A stretch of DNA of 64,000 nt from Marinobacterium rhizophilum DSM 18822 (GCF_000378045.1 NZ_KB899089.1:62001-126000), one strand, 5' to 3'; shown: positions 18,207 through 30,163, counted from the first letter of the stretch. A program made the numbers and translations. The notes: a model not told the origin generated them from the letters alone.

Positions 18207-19637
18207 TCAGGCAGCGGAGATCACGTCCTCATAACCCTCTTGCTCCACCAGCGCCCTGTGCAGTACCACTACGGTCTGGGCATAGTCCTCTTCCCGGACG
18301 ACACACTGCATCTGAACCTGGCGGATCGACTGATGCGCGCCCTGCACACTGATGCCAGCCTCAGCCATGGCGGACATCATGCGCGCCAGCATGCCCTTGA
18401 CCTTGAGGTCAGAGCCAATGGCCGACACGATGGCCACGTTATGTACCGTCACCTCGGCATCCTTGTAGCGCTCTTCCACCAGGCGCGCGGCACGGTTAAC
18501 CATCTTGCGCGAACCCGAAACGTAGTAGGTGATGCTGTTGGCATCCGAGTCCTTGTTCACCACGTAGAGCTTCAGCTGCTTGAGCAGACGCGTCAGTTCC
18601 ATGTCGTAGCCTACATCGCCGAGCATTTCCTGATCGAATACTTCCAACCCGAAAACATCCTTGCGCCCGGCCACGATCTCAACGCAGGGTCGGTCGCTCA
18701 CGTAGGACTGGCTGATCAGGGTACCGTCATGTTCAGGCTCAAAGGCGTTCTTGATGCGCAGCTCCACGCCAGCCCGACGCAAGGACTTGGCCGCCTTGGG
18801 ATGGATGGCTTCCATGCCCAGGTTCGACAGCTGGTCAGCCACATCGTAGTTGGTGCGCCCGATGGTCACCACCTTATCGGTACCGACCAACATGGGATCG
18901 GCACTGCTAAGGTGGTATTCCTTGTGGATAATGGCTTCACGGGCCGAAGTCACAGAGGCGATTTCCGCAAAGGTGATCTCGCTATAGCCCCGGTCATACG
19001 TATTCATCAATCCCGCGGCGCAATGGGTGTAGCCCGTGGCAACCGCCAGCTCCGTGGCAGGATCGATATCTTCAAACCCGGAACGCACCATGTCCTCAAA
19101 AGCCTGGGGCGCGTCCTGGTGCCAGCCTGTCAGGTCCACCATGCGGGCGTTAACACCGCGGCTGCGCAGCGCAAGCACCGTGTTGTGTGCACTGTGCGCC
19201 TCACCGATGGCCGCCAGCATTTCGCGCACCTTCATCAGATGCTCTTCGAGCTGAAAGTGACCATAGGTACAAAGACGCTGCAGGCTCTGCATGCAGGCGC
19301 GGGCATCCTTGATGCGCTCCTGTACAAAGTGGTCTGCGGCGCTGCGCTCGTAGTCACTGTCAAACAGTTCGGCGTTTTTCTGCAGCATGCGGCTGCAGAC
19401 ACCGTCCAGTGCTTCCAGCCAGGCATCTTCGCTATGAGCGTCGGCAAAGCGGGCATAAACGCCGGGTTCGCCGGTTTTCTTGTGTTCCAGCAGCAAATTG
19501 GTCATGCCGGCATAGGCCGATACGACAAAGATGCGGTTATAGAGCGAATCGCCGCTGCGATCGCCCACTAAAATGTTGTCCATGACTTCGTCAAAGCGGC
19601 TCATGGACGTGCCACCGATTTTTTCTACCGTGTGCAT
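18207..19637 (-). CDS. ask_ect: ectoine-specific aspartate kinase
   Basis: A 476-aa aspartokinase, last gene of the ectoine operon, supplying aspartyl phosphate for L-aspartate-semialdehyde, the precursor of ectoine. The N-terminal VEKIGGTSMSRFDEV motif, the FVVSAYAGMTNLLLEHK segment and C-terminal ACT-domain sequence (IVSAIGSDLKVKGMLARMMSAM, cited by its residues near 410-430) are seen. This specialised Ask_Ect family clusters with ect genes and is reported to escape feedback by lysine and threonine. It lies 75 nt downstream of ectD on the same strand and precedes the operon terminator. Confidence 0.93.
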   Translation of the reverse strand: MHTVEKIGGTSMSRFDEVMDNILVGDRSGDSLYNRIFVVSAYAGMTNLLLEHKKTGEPGVYARFADAHSEDAWLEALDGVCSRMLQKNAELFDSDYERSAADHFVQERIKDARACMQSLQRLCTYGHFQLEEHLMKVREMLAAIGEAHSAHNTVLALRSRGVNARMVDLTGWHQDAPQAFEDMVRSGFEDIDPATELAVATGYTHCAAGLMNTYDRGYSEITFAEIASVTSAREAIIHKEYHLSSADPMLVGTDKVVTIGRTNYDVADQLSNLGMEAIHPKAAKSLRRAGVELRIKNAFEPEHDGTLISQSYVSDRPCVEIVAGRKDVFGLEVFDQEMLGDVGYDMELTRLLKQLKLYVVNKDSDANSITYYVSGSRKMVNRAARLVEERYKDAEVTVHNVAIVSAIGSDLKVKGMLARMMSAMAEAGISVQGAHQSIRQVQMQCVVREEDYAQTVVVLHRALVEQEGYEDVISAA

Positions 19638-19712
19638 ATTGATATGGAAAGTCCCGTAAAATTCAGGGCTGCCGCAGTGAATGCGGCAGCAGGAAAGAAG
19701 GGCGAGTGCGGC

Positions 19713-20627
19713 TCAGGCGTACGTCTGCTCCACGATCTCCAGCGGTTTAACCGGCTCGCGGTCAGCGACAAATGCCGGGCGCGGCGGCTGCTCGCAGAAA
19801 GGCGCCTGCAGGCCGTTTTCGATGTGATTAAACACAAAGAACAGGTTGCTGCGCGGGGCCGGCGTAATATTGCTGTTGGAGCCATGCAGCGTGTTACAGT
19901 CGAAAAACACCACGGACCCCGCAGGTCCTGTGGCAGTATCGATACCGTAGCGCTCGACCATTCGACTGAGGCTTGCGTTATCCGGCACACCAAAATCCTG
20001 CCTGCGCAGCGAGTACTGATAATGGTTATGCGGGGTTGCGCCGACACAGCCAACGTAATGGCGGTGGGAACCCGGTACCAGCATCAGCGGACCGTTGTTG
20101 ATGTCATTGTCGGTCAGCAGGATGGAACAGCTCAGCGCACGCATGCGCGGCATGCCATCCTCAACGTGCCAGGTTTCAAAATCGGAGTGCCAGTAGAACT
20201 CCTTGCCGATGAAGCCGGGCTTCAGGTTCATGCGCGACTGGTGAATATACACATCGCCGCCGAGGATAAAGCGGGCTATTTCGGCAATGCGGGCATCACA
20301 TGCCAGCCTGCCAAAAAGCGCATTGTCATGGTGGATCTCAAACAGCGAACGTAACGCGCCACTATTCGGTTCGCGAATGGCCTTGTCAGATGCCAATACA
20401 GCCGGGTCATGCCGAAGACGCTCCAGTTCCGTGGTCATGACGGCAACTTCAGCCGGTGAAAAGAGCTCGGGAATCACCATGTAGCCGTCACGCTCGTATT
20501 GGGCAATCAGCTCGGACGCAATCGGCGCAGCCGCGGGATCCTGGCTATACACCACAGGATCCTGGCGCTCCAGCCATTGTGGCTCGGCCTGCTGACGGGA
20601 CGGGTACAGATCTTGACGCGAACTCAT
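19713..20627 (-). CDS. ectD: ectoine 5-hydroxylase
   Basis: A 304-aa non-haem Fe(II)/2-oxoglutarate dioxygenase converting ectoine to 5-hydroxyectoine. The iron-binding His-x-Asp is in FYWHSDFETWHVEDGM, the signature loop of the EctD family, and the distal His is in NTLHGSNSN, with the 2-oxoglutarate Arg nearby (PRSNLFFVFN). The N-terminal DLYPSRQ segment is also typical. It is the fourth gene of ectABCD-ask, with a 77-nt gap after ectC. Presence of ectD means the organism can make the hydroxylated solute, often favoured under heat or stationary-phase stress. Confidence 0.95.
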   Translation of the reverse strand: MSSRQDLYPSRQQAEPQWLERQDPVVYSQDPAAAPIASELIAQYERDGYMVIPELFSPAEVAVMTTELERLRHDPAVLASDKAIREPNSGALRSLFEIHHDNALFGRLACDARIAEIARFILGGDVYIHQSRMNLKPGFIGKEFYWHSDFETWHVEDGMPRMRALSCSILLTDNDINNGPLMLVPGSHRHYVGCVGATPHNHYQYSLRRQDFGVPDNASLSRMVERYGIDTATGPAGSVVFFDCNTLHGSNSNITPAPRSNLFFVFNHIENGLQAPFCEQPPRPAFVADREPVKPLEIVEQTYA

Positions 20628-20704
20628 GGATTCTCCGGTTAGTAATGTAGGGGCCGTGACACTCAGCTCCCGGGGCTGATGACGCCCCGGGTAACGTGCA
20701 TCAC

Positions 20705-21100
20705 TCAGGCAACGGCATCCGTTTCCAGCGGATAGACACCGTTTTCGTCATGCACTTCAAGCCCGTTCAGCGGCGGGTTGAACACGCACGCCAGCTTCAG
20801 TTCGGAACTGGCCCGCAACAGGTGCTCATCGTGCTTGTCCAGGTTGTACAGGGTGCCCGGGCGGATCGGATAGACCTTGCCATCGGCCAGGGTTTCGATC
20901 TCGCCTTCACCGCTGATGCAGTACACCGACTCGAAATGGTTCTGGTACCAGATATGCGTTTCGGTGCCCGCGTAAATTGTGGTGATATGGAAGGAATACC
21001 CCATATTGTCCTGCTTTAGCAGCATACGGGTGCTTTCCCAGTTCTCGGCAACAACCCGGCGCTCACTTTTTTCAGCTTCTTGCAGTGTACGTACGATCAT
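20705..21100 (-). CDS. ectC: L-ectoine synthase
   Basis: A 131-aa cupin enzyme that cyclises N-gamma-acetyl-2,4-diaminobutyrate to ectoine. It begins with the family N-terminus [16 protein letters not shown], has the cupin strands [18 protein letters not shown] and [12 protein letters not shown] with metal-binding residues, and [16 protein letters not shown]. Length is exactly typical. It lies 11 nt after ectB, so it is co-translated with the upstream genes. Confidence 0.96.
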   Translation of the reverse strand: MIVRTLQEAEKSERRVVAENWESTRMLLKQDNMGYSFHITTIYAGTETHIWYQNHFESVYCISGEGEIETLADGKVYPIRPGTLYNLDKHDEHLLRASSELKLACVFNPPLNGLEVHDENGVYPLETDAVA

Positions 21101-21111
21101 TCTCGATCTCC

Positions 21112-22389
21112 TCAGGATGCGGCAGTTTCGATTTGTTCAGCCATGGCGCCGGCAAAAGCACCTTCCAGAATATCCAGCGCGGTGGTGAGCTGCTCATCGG
21201 TGATGGTCAGCGGGCACAGGCATTTCACCACCTGGCTGTGTGCACCACTGGTTTCGATCACCAGGTTGCGCGCAAAGGAGCGACGGCAAACACTGGCAGC
21301 AATCTCACCGTTGGGACATTCGATACCGATCATCAGGCCACGACCTTTCACTTTCAGCGAATTCGGGCCCTGACGCTGGACGATGGACTGAAAACGTTCG
21401 CGTACCAGTGCGCCCTTGCGTTTCACCTCTTCGGCAAAACGTGTATCGCTCCAGAAGGTTTCAATCGCGGCGGTGGCCGTCACGAAGGCGTGGTTGTTAC
21501 CGCGAAAGGTACCGTTATGCTCACCCGGCTCCCACTGATCAAGCTCCTTGCGCAGCACCAGCACCGCCAGGGGCAGACCATAACCACTGAGGGACTTGGA
21601 CAGGGTAATCATGTCCGGCTTGATGCCCATCTCTTCGAAGCTGAAGAAAGAGCCGGTACGGCCGCAACCGGCCTGGATATCATCAACGATCAACAGCATG
21701 TCGTGCTTGCGGCACAGGCGCTCGAGCCGGCGCATCCAGTCAGCCGAGGCAACGTTCAGACCGCCTTCGCCCTGAACGGTTTCAACGATCACCGCCGCCG
21801 GGTGGTCAATGCCGCTGCTCGGATCGCTGAGCAGCTTATCCATGTAGGCCAGGGTGTTCATCTTGTCACCCATATAGCCATCAAACGGCATGCGCGTAAC
21901 ATCACCCAACGTCACGCCAGCTGCGCCGCGGTGGTGCTGATTGCCGGTACAGGCCAGAGCACCAGTGGTCACACCGTGAAAGCCGTTGGTGAAGCTGATG
22001 ATGTTGCGACGTCCCTTGACCTTGCGCGCCAGTTTTAGCGCGGCCTCAACCGAATTGGACCCGGTCGGGCCGGTAAATTGCACGACACAGTCACCCAGAC
22101 CGCGAGGTTCCAGGATGATGCGATTAAATACCTCAAGGAAGCTTTCCTTGGCATCGGTGTGCATGTCCAGGCCGTGTGCCACACCATCGGACTCGATGTA
22201 CTCAATCAGGGCTTTCTTGAGTATCGGGTTGTTGTGGCCGTAGTTCAGGGTGCCGGCGCCGGCAAGAAAGTCGATATAACGCTCACCGTCACGCACCGTG
22301 AGCTCGGCGCCCTTGGCATGGTTGAAAACCACCGGAAACGAACGGCAATAGCTGCGAATAGCGGATTCATTCTGTTCAAAAATATTCAT
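21112..22389 (-). CDS. ectB: diaminobutyrate-2-oxoglutarate transaminase
   Basis: A 425-aa class III PLP aminotransferase making L-2,4-diaminobutyrate from aspartate semialdehyde. Features are the N-terminal [10 protein letters not shown] segment, [15 protein letters not shown], the PLP-binding [16 protein letters not shown], the [14 protein letters not shown] motif and the Schiff-base Lys in [16 protein letters not shown]. It lies 11 nt after ectA and 11 nt before ectC. This is the standard EctB of halophilic proteobacteria. Confidence 0.96.
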   Translation of the reverse strand: MNIFEQNESAIRSYCRSFPVVFNHAKGAELTVRDGERYIDFLAGAGTLNYGHNNPILKKALIEYIESDGVAHGLDMHTDAKESFLEVFNRIILEPRGLGDCVVQFTGPTGSNSVEAALKLARKVKGRRNIISFTNGFHGVTTGALACTGNQHHRGAAGVTLGDVTRMPFDGYMGDKMNTLAYMDKLLSDPSSGIDHPAAVIVETVQGEGGLNVASADWMRRLERLCRKHDMLLIVDDIQAGCGRTGSFFSFEEMGIKPDMITLSKSLSGYGLPLAVLVLRKELDQWEPGEHNGTFRGNNHAFVTATAAIETFWSDTRFAEEVKRKGALVRERFQSIVQRQGPNSLKVKGRGLMIGIECPNGEIAASVCRRSFARNLVIETSGAHSQVVKCLCPLTITDEQLTTALDILEGAFAGAMAEQIETAAS

Positions 22390-22400
22390 TATTACTCCTG

Positions 22401-22916
22401 TTAAGCTTTTGAGGGGATCGGCAGCGCGAAGGGGCCGGCACGGTACAGCATTTCGTCATCATGCTGACCGGCGAAGTGGGCCTCGCGGGAAAACAGCAGC
22501 TGCCGCTCCCAGGGGGCATCGAGTACGTCAAAGACTTTGCGGAACAGGGCTTCGGACGCATCGTTGCCGGGTGAAATCGTGGTTTCTATATGCCTCACAC
22601 CCTGGGGTGCAAGACGTCGGATTAGTGCCAGCAGCATGCGGCTGCCCAATCCCAATCCGCGGGCAGCCTCATCAACCGCCACCTGCCAGACGAATAGGGT
22701 GTCTTCACGCCCCGGTGGGCGGTATCCCGAAATGAAGCCCAGCAGGCGTCCGTCGGGCGCCTGGGCCGCGATGGCCGTGTCTGCAAAATCGGTACATTGC
22801 AGCAGGTTGCAATAAACGGAATTGGTATCCAGAGGCGCACAGCGTGAAATCAGCTGGTGCAGCGCGTGGCCATCAAGACCACTGGGTTTGCGGAACTTTA
22901 TCGAATCAACTTCCAT
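22401..22916 (-). CDS. ectA: L-2,4-diaminobutyrate N-acetyltransferase
   Basis: A 171-aa GNAT-family acetyltransferase that makes N-gamma-acetyldiaminobutyrate, first gene of the ectoine operon. The acetyl-CoA motif [19 protein letters not shown] and the family-typical [18 protein letters not shown] and [16 protein letters not shown] are seen. The ATG at 22916 is preceded by an AT-rich promoter region with a TATAAT element. Together with ectB, ectC, ectD and ask it makes a complete pathway from aspartate to hydroxyectoine except for aspartate-semialdehyde dehydrogenase. Confidence 0.95.
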   Translation of the reverse strand: MEVDSIKFRKPSGLDGHALHQLISRCAPLDTNSVYCNLLQCTDFADTAIAAQAPDGRLLGFISGYRPPGREDTLFVWQVAVDEAARGLGLGSRMLLALIRRLAPQGVRHIETTISPGNDASEALFRKVFDVLDAPWERQLLFSREAHFAGQHDDEMLYRAGPFALPIPSKA

Positions 22917-22951
22917 AGGGTAAATAACTTTTCGTGTTGCGATGCTTTATT

Positions 22952-22982
22952 ATTATAAAACACATCCAACAATGAACATCAA
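22952..22982 (-). promoter_or_regulatory. putative ect operon promoter
   Basis: On the minus strand a TATAAT hexamer (complement of 22952-22957) lies 35 nt before ectA, with TTGATG (complement of 22977-22982) upstream at 19-nt spacing. The AT-rich region up to 23060 contains CCAGTATTGG and ACTAGT inverted repeats where the divergent MarR-type regulator could bind. Promoter and operator assignments are predictions. Confidence 0.5.
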
Positions 22983-23239
22983 CAGCCAATACTGGCTAAA
23001 TACTAGTCAATAAAAAAATTATCCTGTATAATTTTGCGCTCACTGAAGATTTAACTAGTTAGCAACACGAAGTAATTTTGTTGGCCGATCTGATAATAGG
23101 CACATGAGTACGTAGCATTTCGATACAGATACCCTCCTTCAGCTGGGCGAGGAGCGCGACAGTCGTTGCGTTATTGCCGCCAAGGCCGTAAAAGACGACA
23201 ATAATCCGTTACCTCCACGAAACCAGCGCCCGAGTCTGC

Positions 23240-23737
23240 ATGAGCAAAAGCCAGTCCGCCCTTGTCCTGATCCGCCAGATCATTCGTGCAACCGACCTGC
23301 ACGACAAGCAACTCAGCCGGGTGAGCGGGCTCACACTGCCACAACTACTGACCATGCAGACGCTGCAGGAAGGCGGCTCCATGACCATTGGCCTGCTGGC
23401 ACGAGAAATGAACCTGGCCCAGGCGACTGTCACCAGTATTCTGGACCGGCTGGAAAAGAAGCAACTGGTGGAGCGGCGGCGTGACAGCCACGACAAGCGA
23501 AAGGTATGGGCCTGCCTTTCGGAGACCGGCATTCACCTGCTGGAGACATCACCAACATCCCTGCAGGACCTGTTCATCGGCAAGTTTGAGGCGATGGAGG
23601 AGTGGGAACAGTCAATGGTAATAACGTCACTGGAGCGCGTGGCAGGCATCATTAACGCGCTGGATATAGATGCGGCGCCAGTATTTGATATCGGTGATCT
23701 GGCGCGCTCATCTATCGACACAGACAAGCATGAGTGA
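23240..23737 (+). CDS. ectR: MarR-family regulator of ectoine genes (EctR-like)
   Basis: A 165-aa winged-helix regulator with the MarR fold: dimerisation helices at both ends and the DNA-binding region GGSMTIGLLAREMNLAQATVTSILDRLEKKQLVERRRDSHDKRKVWACLSETG (given by its ends, about residues 45-95). It is encoded divergently from ectA across a 320-nt intergenic region, the arrangement described for EctR in methylotrophs and marine bacteria, where it represses ectABC at low salinity. Its identity as EctR is inferred from family and position. Confidence 0.85.
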   Translation: MSKSQSALVLIRQIIRATDLHDKQLSRVSGLTLPQLLTMQTLQEGGSMTIGLLAREMNLAQATVTSILDRLEKKQLVERRRDSHDKRKVWACLSETGIHLLETSPTSLQDLFIGKFEAMEEWEQSMVITSLERVAGIINALDIDAAPVFDIGDLARSSIDTDKHE

Positions 23738-23913
23738 TGGTAAAAGCAGGGTTTGGGGCATTGCGCCCCATCTACCGTCAGCAAGAGCGGCCCTGGCGTA
23801 ACGCCGCAGATGTAACAATAAGCCAGCGTATGCAAGGTGCTGCTGACAGGGGACTGACTAACATCAATTAAAGACCTCGGACTGCGTCTCAGCCCTCATG
23901 TGTCTATGCCCCC

Positions 23914-25122
23914 TCAGGAGCCGACAACCGCCGTCTCGTTTTTCCCCGCACCCTGTGGCGCAATTGCGCCACCTTCCCGACCCGATAAATGGATATAGTT
24001 ATCCAACCTGGCGCGACTATGCTGCTTGGCACCGTACATGGCCTTATCGGCCAGATTAGTCAGGCTTTCGGGATCCAGCAGGTTGTCCAGACAGGTGTGG
24101 GCGATGCCAATGCTCAGCGTAATACCCTGTGTATCCCCTTGCGAGAACACAGCTATCAGCCGATGCGCAAGCTGTTCGGCCTGCTCAGGCCTTGTATCCG
24201 GCAAAATCACAATGAACTCGTCGCCACCATACCGACAGGGGATATCACAGGATCTGCTGATGCCCTGCAGCACCTGGCTGAAGTGCGCCAGCAGATCATC
24301 GCCGGCGCGGTGCCCCGCCTGATCGTTCAGTTCCTTGAACTGGTTCAAATCGACATACAGCAGACTCAGAAAATTACCCTGGCGCTCGGCGCGAGACACT
24401 TCGCGGCGCAGATGCTCATAATACGAACGCTGATTCTGCAATCCGGTCAACGGGTCCGTTTGCGACAGACGCTCGAGCTCCCGGGTCCGCTCGGCAATAG
24501 TGGCCTCCAGACTGGAGGCATAGTCTTCCACCCGATGACGGATAGATTCGACTTCGGACACCAGGCTGTGGATGTAAGTATCAAACACAAATTGCACGTC
24601 AAACATCATCAGTCGATGCAGCGGCTGAAGCGGCGGTTCATCATCCGTGTGCGACGGTGCCAGTGCTACGGAGCCCAGATGCTGTCGCAATACTTCCTGC
24701 AGCGTTACGATCGCAGCGATATAGAGCTTGGGGGATACACCAATCTGCTTGTGTACCTTGCCGATGCGCAGGCGCTTGTTGACGTATTCGGAGTCGTAGA
24801 AACCATCAAAGAGTTCCAGTACATAACGCCGCATGGAATGATGCAACCTGCGAAAGGTCTCGGCATCGCCAATAAGCAGCGCCACTTCAGAGATTGATCT
24901 CTGGCGTCGATAGAACTCATCAACGATCAGTTTGATATCGCGCTGAACGACGGGTTTCCAGCGCTGCAGCGCAGCCGAATCTTCCGCCGTGAAGCCGATC
25001 AATTGTTTGCGCTCTTCAATCTCGCGCTCGGTAATCTTTAGCTGCTCCGCCAGCGTCTGCTCGGTGATATTTGACTTTGGGACAGCCTCTAACGATTCGC
25101 CGACAGGCCTCTGGGTATCCAT
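23914..25122 (-). CDS. globin-coupled diguanylate cyclase (DosC/HemDGC-like)
   Basis: A 402-aa haem-sensor cyclase. Residues about 35-190 form a globin-coupled sensor domain (IGFTAEDSAALQRWKPVV; RLRIGKVHKQIGVSPKLYI, whose His is the likely proximal haem ligand). A short linker helix leads to a GGDEF domain (LTGLQNQRSYYEHLRRE, YVDLNQFKELND, CRYGGDEFIVILPD) with an intact catalytic motif. Five residues before GGDEF the sequence is SCDIPCRY, so an RxxD inhibitory site seems absent. It should make c-di-GMP in response to O2 or related gases. The ATG at 25122 has an AAGGAGG site and is preferred to a start 14 codons upstream. Confidence 0.88.
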   Translation of the reverse strand: MDTQRPVGESLEAVPKSNITEQTLAEQLKITEREIEERKQLIGFTAEDSAALQRWKPVVQRDIKLIVDEFYRRQRSISEVALLIGDAETFRRLHHSMRRYVLELFDGFYDSEYVNKRLRIGKVHKQIGVSPKLYIAAIVTLQEVLRQHLGSVALAPSHTDDEPPLQPLHRLMMFDVQFVFDTYIHSLVSEVESIRHRVEDYASSLEATIAERTRELERLSQTDPLTGLQNQRSYYEHLRREVSRAERQGNFLSLLYVDLNQFKELNDQAGHRAGDDLLAHFSQVLQGISRSCDIPCRYGGDEFIVILPDTRPEQAEQLAHRLIAVFSQGDTQGITLSIGIAHTCLDNLLDPESLTNLADKAMYGAKQHSRARLDNYIHLSGREGGAIAPQGAGKNETAVVGS

Positions 25123-25270
25123 GATGCCTCGCCTCCTTGCAGTGATCCTGAACAAATCCGACAATACACACTTATGATTCAGCTCGCCATCCCGATACCG
25201 GCAGCGAAGGTCAGCAAGGAATGCAGCCTTGGTAATTTAGCCCACATCATACCGATTCAAGGACACAGGC

Positions 25271-25897
25271 TTGAGTTCACAACCCTTATTGGTCGATCTG
25301 ACACAGTACCTGCCCGACCTGTTGCTGGACATGAAGTATTGCACCAGCGACAATTTCCTGGGCACTCCGGTCGACGGTTACGGAGCTCCCAAAGCCTGGC
25401 TCACAGAGCCCGCCGCGAAGGCACTGGTCGGCGTGCAGCGAAGCCTTGCCCGATTCGACCTGGGGCTCAAGATATTCGATGCCTACCGGCCACAGCGCGC
25501 CGTGGATCACTTTATCCGCTGGTGTGACACTCCCTGCGAGGCGGCACTCAAGGCGCGCTATTACCCCAACCTGGAAAAAGCCGAGCTGTTCAGCGAAGGC
25601 TACCTGAGCAAAAGCTCCAGCCACAGCCGCGGCAGCACCGTCGATCTGACCATCGTGTCGGTCAATGGCACCCGGGATCAGCACGAAGAACTGGATATGG
25701 GCACCATATTCGACTACTTCGGCCCCGAGTCCTGGCTCGACTATGACCGCCTCAGTATCCAGGCGCGTGCCAACCGCCTGCTGCTGCAACAGCTGATGAC
25801 CGCCGCGGGCTTTATTCCCTTTCACCACGAATGGTGGCACTTCACCCTGCGCGATGAGCCCTATCCGCATGGCAGCTTCGATATTCCGATTACGTAA
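25271..25897 (+). CDS. M15D D-alanyl-D-alanine dipeptidase (DdpX/VanX-like)
   Basis: A 208-aa zinc dipeptidase. It carries SSHSRGSTVDLTIV (the SxHxxGxxxD zinc motif) and FHHEWWHF (catalytic Glu and third zinc His) plus KIFDAYRPQRAV, the signature Arg region of DdpX/VanX enzymes. These release D-Ala from D-Ala-D-Ala during peptidoglycan turnover or starvation. The likely start is TTG at 25271, preceded by AAGGA, since no ATG fits before the conserved DLTQYLPDLLLDMKYC segment. The N-terminus is not clearly a signal peptide. It is transcribed away from the globin cyclase and is not linked to any van regulator, so glycopeptide resistance is not implied. Confidence 0.85.
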   Translation: MSSQPLLVDLTQYLPDLLLDMKYCTSDNFLGTPVDGYGAPKAWLTEPAAKALVGVQRSLARFDLGLKIFDAYRPQRAVDHFIRWCDTPCEAALKARYYPNLEKAELFSEGYLSKSSSHSRGSTVDLTIVSVNGTRDQHEELDMGTIFDYFGPESWLDYDRLSIQARANRLLLQQLMTAAGFIPFHHEWWHFTLRDEPYPHGSFDIPIT

Positions 25898-26064
25898 TCC
25901 GGGTTTTAACCGCAACGGCCAAAACCCAGCCCGAAATCCGCACCGATTCGACCGCTGGTGCGATACCCTGCGACGGAGTAACAGCGAGAAGCCAGGCCAG
26001 CGCATCGCTGCGCCTCATCATCCGATGACCTATATCAGTATTTGCTAATTAAATAATTATGTCC

Positions 26065-26093
26065 CTTGAAGCCTTGTGGGTTTGCCACAATAT
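26065..26093 (+). promoter_or_regulatory. sigma-32-like heat-shock promoter of clpB
   Basis: CTTGAAG at 26065-26071 and CCACAATAT at 26085-26093, 13 nt apart, resemble the RpoH consensus (CTTGAAA, then CCCCATNT). They lie 42 nt before the clpB start, which has an AGGAGG site. The -10 match is imperfect. Confidence 0.6.
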
Positions 26094-26134
26094 AGAGAGC
26101 CATAACTGGCTGATTCCCTACTTCAGGAGGCTCC

Positions 26135-28705
<2,571 letters not shown>

Positions 28706-28721
28706 TACGCCGGGCTGCCTG

Positions 28722-28760
28722 ACGAAAAAGAGCCCGCTGCAACAGCAGCGGGCTCTTTTC
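28722..28760. terminator. intrinsic terminator after clpB
   Basis: A stem of AAAGAGCCCGCTGC with GCAGCGGGCTCTTTT, 20 nt after the clpB stop, ending in a T run. Confidence 0.88.
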
Positions 28761-28878
28761 GTTTAGAGGGTCGCCTATGCCCCGATATCGAAAGGCACCG
28801 ACAGCCACTGGCGTTTGGCCGGTACCGGGACCATGCTTGTCAGGCTGCCGACGGGCAGTGCTATCCGCCGGCCTCTCG

Positions 28879-28902
28879 AACAAGAGAACAAGAGAACAAG
28901 AG
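28879..28902 (+). repeat. short tandem repeat in lipoprotein leader
   Basis: Three tandem copies of an AACAAGAG unit lie directly before the AGAGGG ribosome-binding site of the lipoprotein gene. Copy-number change here could alter spacing or leader structure, but this is speculation. Confidence 0.5.
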
Positions 28903-28913
28903 GGTTCCCAATA

Positions 28914-29708
28914 ATGCCTGTCAGTCGAATGGATCCACAGCGGTTGCACACACTGCTGCTTGCGCTTGGAGCGGTGTTTTTCACGGGGTGTTCCATGCCT
29001 CAGAAAGAGGTTTCCATCGCCGGCACCTATGAAGGTCCGGCGGTCGCCATCGGCCAGGGAGAGGCAAGAACCTTCGTTACGCTGGACGCACAGGGGCAGG
29101 CCCAGACACTGGGTATCAGGCTGAGCGAAGCGGCCCTGTCCGGTCTGCCCCAGGAGGTCCCGCCCCACGGCGAGTGGGAGTACGAGCTGGCCCTGCCGGC
29201 CGAGGCTGCCGGTACCGGATACAAGCATGTCACCGTGGACTGGAATCCGGCAGGGCATATTCCCGAAGGGGTCTACAACGTGCCCCATTTCGATTTCCAC
29301 TTCTATGCCATCGACAGTGCCGCGCGTAACGCGATCACCGCCGTGGGTGACGACCTGGAGCGCGCGCACAAGGCGCCTGAGCCTTCCCATATGCCGGCGG
29401 ACTACGTACTGCCACCCGGTACCGAGGTGCCGCGAATGGGCGCCCATGCCATTGATCCTGGCAGCGCCGAGTTCCAGCAACAGCCCTTTACGCAGACCTT
29501 CATCTACGGCTTTTACGACGGCAAGCTCATTTTCACGGAACCAATGATAACGCTCGCGTTCCTGCAATCACGACCGAACACGTCGACACCGGTCAAACAG
29601 CCGCAGGCCTACAGCCCTGACTTTGCCTATCCGGCCAGTTACGGCCTCCATTACGATGCCTATGCCAGGCAGTACGAGATCACGCTGGACGAACTGGTGC
29701 GTCACTGA
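28914..29708 (+). CDS. lipoprotein resembling DUF5602 proteins, function unknown
   Basis: A 264-aa putative lipoprotein. The signal peptide (LLLALGAVFFTGCS) ends in a lipobox with FTGC, so acylation at that Cys is expected. The mature part is beta-rich and contains FVTLDAQGQAQTLGI, HGEWEYELALP and VYNVPHFDFHFY, with a His-rich HFDFHFY motif that could bind metal, followed by a Pro-rich tail. It resembles DUF5602/TTHB210-like proteins known only from sequence. The ATG at 28914 has an AGAGGG site and starts at the signal peptide; an earlier in-frame start adds no conserved sequence. It stands alone. Confidence 0.7.
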   Translation: MPVSRMDPQRLHTLLLALGAVFFTGCSMPQKEVSIAGTYEGPAVAIGQGEARTFVTLDAQGQAQTLGIRLSEAALSGLPQEVPPHGEWEYELALPAEAAGTGYKHVTVDWNPAGHIPEGVYNVPHFDFHFYAIDSAARNAITAVGDDLERAHKAPEPSHMPADYVLPPGTEVPRMGAHAIDPGSAEFQQQPFTQTFIYGFYDGKLIFTEPMITLAFLQSRPNTSTPVKQPQAYSPDFAYPASYGLHYDAYARQYEITLDELVRH

Positions 29709-29796
29709 GTCCTCACGTGAACCCTTAGGGGCTATCCGCACAACGGAAAAATGCGATACCCGCCCTGTTCGCGACGGAGCGTCGCGCCTGCGACGC

Positions 29797-30051
29797 TGGC
29801 CGATTGGCCATATAAGCCAGCAGGGTCCGAGTACATCGGCGGTTATTCTGGGCAATGGCCGCTCAAACAACCTGAGCTTTGACGGCGTGGCCGATGCCAT
29901 CAGCGTGCGTAGCACCCAGCTTCGGTTGTTTGCCGGGCCCAGTATCGACGGTCAGCGCCGCCTTGGTGTTGGACTGGTCAAGGCCGACGACATCGAGAAT
30001 GCCATCGCAACAGCCCTCGAGGCGCTCGGCAAGATCAACATCGTTTATTAG
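29797..30051 (+). pseudogene. purT: decayed 3' remnant of purT (formate-dependent GAR transformylase)
   Basis: About 85 codons match the C-terminal end of PurT: QQGPSTSAVIL (family GPAASAVIL), then QLRLFAGPSIDGQRRLGVGL (family IRLFGKPEIDGSRRLGVAL) and ALEALGKINI. The rest of PurT (about 300 residues, including the ATP-grasp site) is absent upstream, where the lipoprotein gene and 90 nt of unrelated sequence lie. The remnant has no start codon context of its own and is probably the relic of a deletion. It occupies most of the gap between the lipoprotein and the next gene. Confidence 0.8.
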
Positions 30052-30163
30052 CCGTATATGGCAGGATCAGGAGCAGATAAGAGGCAAGGTTGCAGGTAAA
30101 CAGGGCTGTGTTCCCCTTTTCAACCGGCAGCCTCCTCCTGCTTCCGGGCGCTGAGATGGCCAT

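Noticed and set aside
25271..25897. Vancomycin-resistance VanX
   Set aside because: The M15D motif fits DdpX-type housekeeping dipeptidases, and no vanR/S/H/A genes are near.
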